Below, piece after piece: positions 57,429 through 64,000 of a stretch of DNA of 64,000 nt. The stretch is from Flavobacterium geliluteum. Its GTDB lineage: Bacteria > Bacteroidota > Bacteroidia > Flavobacteriales > Flavobacteriaceae. Where the stretch lies: assembly GCF_017948595.1 (NCBI RefSeq), contig NZ_JAGFBV010000007.1, positions 85,910 through 149,909 on the forward strand. Direction: 5' to 3'. A model generated the notes under the pieces. It was not told where the DNA came from. It saw only the letters and a list, made by a program, of their open reading frames with translations, and did not search any database. How positions within the stretch are numbered: position 1 is the first letter of the stretch; every line of letters starts with the position of its first letter. The translations under genes and the position numbers were made by a program.

Positions 57429-60230
57429 CTATACAGCCAAGATATACTCTACTAAACCGATTTCGTGCTGTAAATCCATTTTTTTACGCAAACGATATCG
57501 CTTTATTTCTACACTTCTAACCGAAATATTAAACAAAGGTGCAATCTCTTTTGAGGAAAGATTCAAGCGCAAATACGCACACAAACGCAAATCATTTGGA
57601 GTCAAAACAGGATGCAATTGTTTTATTCTTTTTAAGAAATCTTTATCTGCATTGTCAAAAGCTTCTTTAAAAACTTTCCAGGAATCTTCCTCTGTAATAT
57701 TTTTATTGATGGTTCTAATTACCGATTTGATATTATTATCATCATCCTGATTGGTTTTCTTCAAATCTTCCTTGATAAAAGCCAGAAGCTCGTTTTTGCT
57801 GTTAAGACTCATCGTAGAAACTGCCAGTTCCCGATTTTTGTTGTCAACATCCTGAGACAATTGCTCATTTCGTAACTTCATCAATTGTTGCTCGTTTTCC
57901 AACTCTTTAATTTCGAGCAAAAGATTATTCTCTTCAATGAGCTTCTCTTTTTGTTTTTGATAAAAATTTCGATAGGCTTTATTGATAAAATATCCAATTA
58001 CAAATACAATTATTAAGTAAATAAAGCAAGTAAAATTGGTGAGATACCACGGTTTTAAAATTTCGAATGTATAAGTTGCCGTATTCTCTAAAACTATATT
58101 CGCATATTTTGCTCTTAACTTAAAAGTATATTCACCAGGCGATAAATTCTTAAAATTTACGGATGATTTTGTGCTCCATTCGCTCCAATCGTTCTGAAAA
58201 CCTTCTAATAAATATTGGTATTCAGAATTGATATATTTGCTGTATTCCGGAACAGTATAATTTATAGTAATATTGTTTTCATTCGATTTGAAACTTCCTT
58301 TTTCTTGCAAAACAACATTCGTAAGGGTCTGATTTTGCTTATTGATCGAAATTTCCGAAATAGCGACTGCGTAATTCCTAAAACTCAAATCATCGATATT
58401 CAAAGTATAATAACCATCTGTGGTTCCGATAAGATAGGTTGATTTTGAAATTTGCGTGACATTTTCAAACCCCGACATCGAATTGGTTAGAGAAGATGGA
58501 ATCGGAATCACATTTTGCTTCAGCTGATTACTTAGTTTACTGGCAGAAAAATAATGGATATAATTTTTAGAAAACAACCATATTTTATTCGCATTATCAA
58601 CAATTAATTTTCCCGAAGTATACTCGTCTTTTTCAAAAATGGCACTTAACAATCTATCTTTTTCAAACTTTTTTGTGGAGGAATTAAGTTTAAAAATCCC
58701 TCCTTTATAAGCGTAATAAATCGAATTATTAAATTTTGTCAAACTTGCATTTTTTCCAATTTTTGGAGACGAATACGTATAAAATCCTTTTGTGCTTAAA
58801 AGATTATTATCTAATTTTAATCTAAAAATACCTTTGTATTCGTGACTTACGTAAAGATCCAAATTGGGCAAAATTTCGAAATAACGGGAAGAATAGTCAA
58901 ATCCTTTTATTTTATTTTTAAAAATCCATTGATTGCCTACTTTTTCTAAAACCGAAATCCCGTAATAATTTCCCTGAAGCAATTTATTTTTATTTTGAGG
59001 AACAGCTTCAAATTTCCATGTTCCCGATGCCGAAAATATATTTCTGGCGAGAGTATTTTCTATTACAAATGTGCCTGAATCATGACCGCAAAACAATGTA
59101 TTATCATATTTAAACAACGACCATACCTGCCCTTTTGTACCCTGTACAAACTGAAAATCGGCATTGGTCTGGTATTTTTTACAAAATAACCCCTGATTTG
59201 TCCCTACATACAACAGACCGTTGTGTGTGATAGAGGCATATACGGTACCCAAAACACCCGTATCGTCTGTAAAACTATGCACAGGAGATTTGAGGTTAAT
59301 ACAATTGATTCCGTTATCAAGTCCCGTCCATAAATTGTGATCTTTATCCTCAAATAAGGACAACGCAGTATTATTGCTCAGGCCTTTGCTCTGCGAGATA
59401 TGATACTTTAATTTACCTGTACTCGACAAAATAAAAATACCATTCGAGACCGTTCCTAAAGCATAACTTCCATCCTGCAATCGCTGGCTACTGTATACGA
59501 AACTCGATTTTAGTTCCTGATCGACATCGGTAACAAAATGTGTTAAATTACTTCCTGCTAATTTATAAAAACCATCTAATTGCGTCTGGATCATCAATCC
59601 TTCTTCGATAGCAAAAATATTAGCAATAGTAAATTTCTTTAAAACAGGATGGTCTGAAATCAATTTTTCTTTACCGCCTTCAATCTCAAATAACCCTTTT
59701 TTTAGGGTTTGAAAATAAATAGCATTTTTGCTCGAAAATGACTTTACCACGCCACTTTTGGGTGCGATAATTTTAAACTTCTTGGTTTTGGTATCGTAAA
59801 TATAAATACGGTTCAGCGATTGAAACAAAATCCATTGATCGTATTTTAAAATGTTCCAAAACTGCTCATCATCCAGAATTTTGCTTTTAATGCGATCGCT
59901 CAGTGAGGTATATTGTAATTTTCCGTTGGCGTGACGGGTCCAATAGCCAAAATTCATGTAACAACCTGTGTAAATGGTGTTATCAATCACTTTTACAGAC
60001 CGCATAATGGTTTCATTTGGAGTCGGATACAAATCCCAATTGGTACCATTATATTCTAAAAGTCCTTCATTATTAGCAAAATACAAATAATTTTGATCGT
60101 CCTGAACAATCATCCAACTTTGATTTCCAGCACCATATATTGCAGGAGGAAATTTTATAATAGGCGGAAGCTCTTGCGAAAATAGGACAAAACCTATGCA
60201 AAAAAACAGTATCGATAGTTTTGTTTTCAA
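57429..60230 (-). CDS. Membrane-spanning sensor-regulator: propeller, Y_Y_Y and LuxR-type HTH; TTG start
   Basis: A 933-residue one-component regulator. Signal sequence 1-19 (KTKLSILFFCIGFVLFSQ) is followed by two periplasmic beta-propellers (about 20-640, with repeated motifs such as LYFANNEGLLEYNGTNW and HNLWTGLDNGINCINL). The Y_Y_Y domain follows (about 650-735; YQYLLEGFQNDWSEWSTKSS), then one membrane helix (about 740-762), a coiled coil (about 765-830), and the C-terminal helix-turn-helix LTPNDLRLCAYLRLNLSSKE and IAPLFNISVRSVEIKRYRLR. There is no kinase domain, so it is not a hybrid two-component system. The start is TTG at 60230; no in-frame ATG precedes it before a stop. Adjacent to susC, it most likely activates this locus in response to an oligosaccharide. 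Confidence 0.9.
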   Translation of the reverse strand: MKTKLSILFFCIGFVLFSQELPPIIKFPPAIYGAGNQSWMIVQDDQNYLYFANNEGLLEYNGTNWDLYPTPNETIMRSVKVIDNTIYTGCYMNFGYWTRHANGKLQYTSLSDRIKSKILDDEQFWNILKYDQWILFQSLNRIYIYDTKTKKFKIIAPKSGVVKSFSSKNAIYFQTLKKGLFEIEGGKEKLISDHPVLKKFTIANIFAIEEGLMIQTQLDGFYKLAGSNLTHFVTDVDQELKSSFVYSSQRLQDGSYALGTVSNGIFILSSTGKLKYHISQSKGLSNNTALSLFEDKDHNLWTGLDNGINCINLKSPVHSFTDDTGVLGTVYASITHNGLLYVGTNQGLFCKKYQTNADFQFVQGTKGQVWSLFKYDNTLFCGHDSGTFVIENTLARNIFSASGTWKFEAVPQNKNKLLQGNYYGISVLEKVGNQWIFKNKIKGFDYSSRYFEILPNLDLYVSHEYKGIFRLKLDNNLLSTKGFYTYSSPKIGKNASLTKFNNSIYYAYKGGIFKLNSSTKKFEKDRLLSAIFEKDEYTSGKLIVDNANKIWLFSKNYIHYFSASKLSNQLKQNVIPIPSSLTNSMSGFENVTQISKSTYLIGTTDGYYTLNIDDLSFRNYAVAISEISINKQNQTLTNVVLQEKGSFKSNENNITINYTVPEYSKYINSEYQYLLEGFQNDWSEWSTKSSVNFKNLSPGEYTFKLRAKYANIVLENTATYTFEILKPWYLTNFTCFIYLIIVFVIGYFINKAYRNFYQKQKEKLIEENNLLLEIKELENEQQLMKLRNEQLSQDVDNKNRELAVSTMSLNSKNELLAFIKEDLKKTNQDDDNNIKSVIRTINKNITEEDSWKVFKEAFDNADKDFLKRIKQLHPVLTPNDLRLCAYLRLNLSSKEIAPLFNISVRSVEIKRYRLRKKMDLQHEIGLVEYILAV

Positions 60231-60398
60231 ATTTATGAGATGGTTTATTTATTAGAAAAACAGTTCTAAAATAGCATATTTTATACAGAAAATACAAATT
60301 TCCACTAAAAAAATAGCATTACAAAAAAGAAATCGTTAACAAACGATTCTGTTAAGATTTGGAACAATGTCATTAACAAAACTCAATTCAAAATTGAT

Positions 60399-60406
60399 TA
60401 CTTTTG
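60399..60406 (+). promoter_or_regulatory. -7 box of uvrA
   Basis: TACTTTTG fits TAnnTTTG and lies 19 nt before the ATG at 60425. A TTG at 60413 would be at the predicted transcription start itself, so the ATG is the start. Confidence 0.5.
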
Positions 60407-60424
60407 TAAAAATTGACATTTTTT

Positions 60425-63220
60425 ATGCAAATCGATCTCTCAACACTCGACCCAAAACAGAATATCATCATCAAAGGCGCACAAGTACATAATTTAAAAA
60501 ATGTAGATGTTGCGATTCCTCGAAACAAACTCGTAGTAATTACGGGACTTTCCGGATCAGGAAAATCGAGTTTAGCCTTTGATACTTTGTATGCAGAGGG
60601 ACAGCGCCGTTATGTAGAGAGTTTATCGTCGTATGCACGTCAATTTTTAGGTCGTTTAGACAAACCAAAAGTAGAATATATTAAAGGTATTGCACCCGCA
60701 ATTGCTATCGAGCAAAAAGTAAATACCACCAACGCTCGTTCTACCGTTGGAACTTCGACCGAGATTTACGATTACATCAAACTTTTGTTTGCCAGAATCG
60801 GACGCACTTATTCTCCTGTTTCTGGTCAGGAAGTTAAAAAAAATACGGTAACGGATGTCGTTACAGACGTAAAAAGCTTCGATTTAGACAGCAAATGGAT
60901 GCTTCTTTCGCCTATACACCTCGAAGAAGGAAGGCAATTAGAAGACAAGTTAAAAGTGCTGTTACAACAAGGTTTTGCTCGTATTTTGGTTGATAACGAA
61001 ATGGTTCGTCTGGATGATTTCACCCCAACCGACCTTCATAAATTAGATAATAAAGACATTCTTCTTATTATTGATAGAATTGTTGTCAAAGACGAAGAAG
61101 AATTTTATAATCGCTTGGCCGATGCGGTACAAACAGCTTTTTTTGAAGGAAAAGGAATTTGCTATCTGCAAGAGCTAAACTCAGACAAAAAATTTACTTA
61201 TTCGAATAATTTCGAATTAGATGGCATCACATTTTTGGAGCCCAATGTACATTTGTTCAGTTTTAATAACCCTTACGGAGCCTGTCCTGTTTGCGAAGGT
61301 TACGGAAATATTATTGGTATTGATGCCGATTTAGTCATTCCAAACACATCATTATCCGTTTTCGAGAGTGCTATTTATCCCTGGAGAGGTGAAAGTATGA
61401 GCTGGTACAAAGATGAATTGGTCAAACATGCTTACAAATTTGATTTTCCTATACACAAACCTTTTTTTGAACTTACCGATCAGCAAAAAGATCTGGTATG
61501 GAAAGGAAATCAGTATTTTCAGGGTCTGAATGATTTTTTTAAAGAACTGGAAGAAAAAAATTATAAAATTCAGAATCGCGTGATGTTATCGCGCTACCGC
61601 GGAAAAACAAAATGCTACGCTTGTCGTGGAAAACGTCTTCGCGAAGAAGCTTCTTACGTAAAAATTAACGGAAAAACGGTCTCAGATTTGGTAGACTTGC
61701 CAATTAAACATTTAGTTACTTTCTTCAAAAACATCGATTTGAATGTTTATGAGCAGCAAATTGCAAAACGTTTGATGGTCGAAATCAATAATCGTTTATC
61801 GTTTTTGACTGAAGTTGGTCTGGATTACCTCACCTTAAACAGAAACTCGGCCACTCTTTCTGGTGGAGAATCTCAACGTATCAATCTAGCTACTTCTTTA
61901 GGGAGCAGCTTGGTAGGTTCTATGTATATTCTCGATGAGCCAAGTATTGGTTTGCACCCAAAAGATTCAGAAAGACTAATAAAAGTACTGCTTTCACTTC
62001 GTGATTTGGGCAATACCGTTATTGTTGTAGAACATGATGAAGATATCATGAAAGCTGCCGATATGATTATTGATATTGGTCCCGAGGCAGGAACTTTTGG
62101 AGGAAATTTAGTCGCTCAAGGAACATATTCTGAAATATTAAAATCAGATTCACTGACTGCGCAATATCTCAACGGAGATCTCGAAATTTCGGTTCCGAAA
62201 AAGAGACGAAAATTCAAAAATCACATTGATATTATTGGCGCCCGAGAAAACAACTTAAAAAATATCGATGTTACTTTTCCTTTGGATGTCTTAACTGTAA
62301 TCACAGGAGTTTCCGGTAGTGGAAAAAGTACACTGATTAAGAAAATATTATTTCCAGCAGTACAGAAAAAGCTAGAAAATGCAGCAGAAAAAGCTGGTCA
62401 GTTTTCAGAAATAAAAGGCTCTTTTTCGCAAATTAAACATATCGAATACGTTGACCAAAACCCGATCGGAAGAAGTTCTCGTTCTAATCCAGTTACCTAC
62501 ATCAAAGCGTATGACGACATTCGTGAATTGTATGCCAAAGAAAAGTTATCAAAAATAAGAGGATATCAGGCCAAACATTTTTCTTTTAATGTAGATGGAG
62601 GAAGATGCGAAACTTGTAAAGGAGAAGGCGCTATTAACGTCGAGATGGTGTTTATGGCAGATGTTCAGCTCCCGTGTGAAACTTGCGGAGGAAAAAGATT
62701 TAAAAAAGAAGTTTTAGAAATTACTTTCGATAATAAAAACATCAACGATATTCTAACCATGACTATTGACGATGCGATTGCTTTTTTCGAAAAAAATAAA
62801 CAACACAAAATCACTCAAAAACTGCAGCCTTTACAAGATGTTGGTTTGGGATATGTACAGCTTGGACAGTCGTCTTCTACCCTTTCTGGTGGTGAGGCGC
62901 AACGTATCAAGCTCGCTTCATTTTTGGTAAAAGGAGCCACAAAAGACAAAGCTTTATTTGTATTTGATGAGCCTACAACGGGTTTACACTTTCATGACAT
63001 CAAAAAATTACTAGCTTCATTTGATGCCTTGATCGAAAAAGGTCATTCGATAATAGTAATCGAACACAATCTGGACTTGATAAAATGTGCCGACTGGATT
63101 ATTGATCTTGGTCCTGAAGGAGGAGAAAATGGAGGTAATTTACTGGCTGTGGGAACTCCCGAAGATATTATAAAAGCAAAAAACTCCGTTACGGGAGTTT
63201 ACTTAAAGGATAAAATTTAA
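60425..63220 (+). CDS. uvrA: Excinuclease ABC subunit A
   Basis: A 931-residue nucleotide excision repair protein with two ABC ATPase domains that, with UvrB, recognises bulky DNA damage. The first Walker A is [20 protein letters not shown], with [18 protein letters not shown]. Zinc-binding cysteines are in [12 protein letters not shown] and in [11 protein letters not shown]. The first signature is [12 protein letters not shown] and the first Walker B is [12 protein letters not shown]. The second Walker A is [18 protein letters not shown], the second zinc module is [19 protein letters not shown] with [10 protein letters not shown], the second signature is [12 protein letters not shown], and the second Walker B is [12 protein letters not shown]. 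Length and domain order are normal. Confidence 0.98.
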   Translation: MQIDLSTLDPKQNIIIKGAQVHNLKNVDVAIPRNKLVVITGLSGSGKSSLAFDTLYAEGQRRYVESLSSYARQFLGRLDKPKVEYIKGIAPAIAIEQKVNTTNARSTVGTSTEIYDYIKLLFARIGRTYSPVSGQEVKKNTVTDVVTDVKSFDLDSKWMLLSPIHLEEGRQLEDKLKVLLQQGFARILVDNEMVRLDDFTPTDLHKLDNKDILLIIDRIVVKDEEEFYNRLADAVQTAFFEGKGICYLQELNSDKKFTYSNNFELDGITFLEPNVHLFSFNNPYGACPVCEGYGNIIGIDADLVIPNTSLSVFESAIYPWRGESMSWYKDELVKHAYKFDFPIHKPFFELTDQQKDLVWKGNQYFQGLNDFFKELEEKNYKIQNRVMLSRYRGKTKCYACRGKRLREEASYVKINGKTVSDLVDLPIKHLVTFFKNIDLNVYEQQIAKRLMVEINNRLSFLTEVGLDYLTLNRNSATLSGGESQRINLATSLGSSLVGSMYILDEPSIGLHPKDSERLIKVLLSLRDLGNTVIVVEHDEDIMKAADMIIDIGPEAGTFGGNLVAQGTYSEILKSDSLTAQYLNGDLEISVPKKRRKFKNHIDIIGARENNLKNIDVTFPLDVLTVITGVSGSGKSTLIKKILFPAVQKKLENAAEKAGQFSEIKGSFSQIKHIEYVDQNPIGRSSRSNPVTYIKAYDDIRELYAKEKLSKIRGYQAKHFSFNVDGGRCETCKGEGAINVEMVFMADVQLPCETCGGKRFKKEVLEITFDNKNINDILTMTIDDAIAFFEKNKQHKITQKLQPLQDVGLGYVQLGQSSSTLSGGEAQRIKLASFLVKGATKDKALFVFDEPTTGLHFHDIKKLLASFDALIEKGHSIIVIEHNLDLIKCADWIIDLGPEGGENGGNLLAVGTPEDIIKAKNSVTGVYLKDKI

Positions 63221-63226
63221 TTTATT

Positions 63227-63526
63227 TTAGGCGACTAAACATCTTTCTACAAAAGGAACACCATCTTCATCTATCGCTACCAAGATTTTTTTCTGTCTTG
63301 ATGCCTGAATGGTAAGGTACAGCCATGGAAACGCCCACAGTCCTAATGTTAAACAAAAGATGATAAAATTAAATGGATGATTGACCATTTTTTCACCTTT
63401 ATACAAAACTGCAAATTGAAATTCGTCATTTCTTTCTTCCAGTATAAATCCTTTGCGGATTTTGCTGGATATCATTTTAGAGAATATTTGCAAATTTTTT
63501 TCTTTCTCGAGCTGGCTATTTTTCAT
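63227..63526 (-). CDS. Small membrane protein of unknown function
   Basis: A 99-residue protein with a hydrophilic N-terminal half (QIFSKMISSKIRKGFILEER) and a hydrophobic helix near 54-75 (FIIFCLTLGLWAFPWLYLTI), followed by a short tail, KKILVAIDEDGVPFVERCL. I know no family. It converges on uvrA with a 6-bp gap and no terminator between them. Confidence 0.65.
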   Translation of the reverse strand: MKNSQLEKEKNLQIFSKMISSKIRKGFILEERNDEFQFAVLYKGEKMVNHPFNFIIFCLTLGLWAFPWLYLTIQASRQKKILVAIDEDGVPFVERCLVA

Positions 63527-63839
63527 ACTTTCCCTTCTATTTCATCTAAAATTGATCCTGCTATTTACAAGATGTAAATATTTATTATCTTGCGAATGTA
63601 GTATAAGTTGACGGATATTACAATACCCACTTTTAGTGATTTTAGTTAAATATTTTTCATCGAAAACTAAAAAGCATTACTAATTTCGAACTCGAAAGCT
63701 AATTTTAAATGCAATATTTGCAGAATAAACATTTTTTTATCAAAGAAAAAAATAAATAATTCAAGTTGCTAGTTTCTATAGTATAAAAAACAAAGCAGAG
63801 GTTTAGTAAATTTGTTTTGCGAACCAATAAACCTCACCA
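63527..63839. other. Intergenic region leading into an IS982-type element
   Basis: No gene is visible in 63527-63780. Somewhere near 63780 the insertion sequence should begin, but its terminal inverted repeat cannot be fixed because the other end is outside the window. Confidence 0.4.
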
Positions 63840-63847
63840 ATGCTTTG
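63791..63847 (+). promoter_or_regulatory. Stem-loop enclosing the transposase start codon
   Basis: CAAAGC (63791-63796) pairs with GCTTTG (63842-63847), and GAGGTTTA (63798-63805) with TAAACCTC (63828-63835). The ATG at 63840-63842 sits in the bulge between the two helices. A message read in from outside would hide the start codon, a known way of limiting transposition in several IS families. Confidence 0.55.
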
Positions 63848-64000
63848 TAAAGACAAAATTATATCAATTTTTTGTTTAATAGATGATATTTTGCAAGGAA
63901 TTAATCATGTAGATGATGTTAGAAGACAAGTTTGTGATAGTGAAATTATCTTAACGGCAATTGTTTCCTCTACAAGTTTTTATGGCAATCATTGCTCAGC
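63840..64000 (+). CDS. IS982-family transposase, N-terminal 53 residues (partial)
   Basis: The reading frame from 63840 is open to the window end. It translates MLCKDKIISIFCLIDDILQG, INHVDDVRRQVCDSEIILTA and IVSSTSFYGNHCS. The start (KI..IFCLIDD) and the phrase DSEIILTAIVSSTSFYGNH are typical of IS982-type DDE transposases, whose first catalytic Asp lies further downstream, beyond the window. Whether the copy is intact cannot be judged. The ATG lies in a stem-loop that would reduce translation from read-through transcripts. Confidence 0.75.
   Translation, partial: MLCKDKIISIFCLIDDILQGINHVDDVRRQVCDSEIILTAIVSSTSFYGNHCS

Larger units (their letters stand above)
63780..64000 (+). mobile_element. 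IS982-family insertion sequence, left part (runs off window)
   Basis: Identified from the transposase start at 63840 and from the stem-loop 63791-63847 in front of it. The left boundary of about 63780 is a guess from the change in sequence character; the right end is outside the window. Confidence 0.55.

Noticed and set aside
1..64000. tRNA or rRNA genes
   Set aside because: I looked for cloverleaf-like stretches with CCA-adjacent stems and for rRNA words while reading intergenic regions and saw none; a tRNAscan run would settle it.

Overview
The window is chromosome from a Bacteroidota bacterium, most likely a Flavobacterium or close relative. The DNA is A+T-rich. Genes lack strong Shine-Dalgarno sites. 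Several starts are preceded by the TAnnTTTG -7 box typical of the phylum, and the gene content fits: SusC/SusD, TonB receptors with carboxypeptidase-regulatory N-termini, a YaiO barrel, DUF4838, KAP NTPase and an IS982-type element. No rRNA or tRNA gene was recognised.

Layout. 1-10.85 kb is core-like: the start of ychF, an orphan TonB receptor, a methyltransferase, a ferredoxin, a LuxC-type acyl-CoA reductase, and serC and serA for serine synthesis. 10.85-20 kb is an accessory region of mostly single, unrelated genes: an SRPBCC protein, a DUF2975/XRE pair, a hydrolase, a surface protein, a nucleotidyltransferase and a lipoprotein. Related spacer sequences lie between several of them. The region ends in a defence-type segment with a KAP NTPase and a DRT2-like reverse transcriptase. 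The reverse transcriptase is preceded by a probable structured RNA, 17857-18178, which carries a long stop-free frame. 20.2-21.5 kb holds an uncharacterised 239-residue protein followed by eighteen 21-bp tandem repeats. 21.5-27.4 kb has an HxlR-controlled redox pair, a phosphodiester glycosidase, LolD, a multi-membrane protein and a TIGR02757 protein. 27.4-33.8 kb is a five-gene cluster that looks like synthase-dependent polysaccharide export: HEAT protein, processive GT2, YaiO barrel, DUF4838 and a receiver protein. 33.9-47.5 kb is mostly housekeeping: a DEAD-like helicase, lactonase, BatA/VWA protein, dihydroorotase-like protein, esterase, metallo-hydrolase, Bcp, Nth, a TPR protein and an ECF sigma factor with a 47-residue partner. 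48.5-60.2 kb is a polysaccharide utilisation locus, all on the minus strand: membrane sensor-regulator, SusC, SusD, surface glycan-binding lipoprotein and two GH16 enzymes. Its likely substrate is laminarin or a similar beta-1,3-glucan. uvrA follows, then a small membrane protein and the first part of an IS982-family transposase that runs off the window.

The most interesting locus is the reverse transcriptase at 18191-19708 with its upstream RNA. It has the expected parts of a DRT2 antiviral system: an upstream structured RNA closed by a 9-bp helix with a T8 tract, and a stop-free frame that could become a repeated ('neo'-type) gene after rolling-circle reverse transcription. Other points worth a look are a dihydroorotase-like protein without the metal-binding HxH motif, an endonuclease III without its Fe-S cysteines, cassette-like spacer repeats at 12.4-14.6 kb, and three copies of a structured intergenic element.
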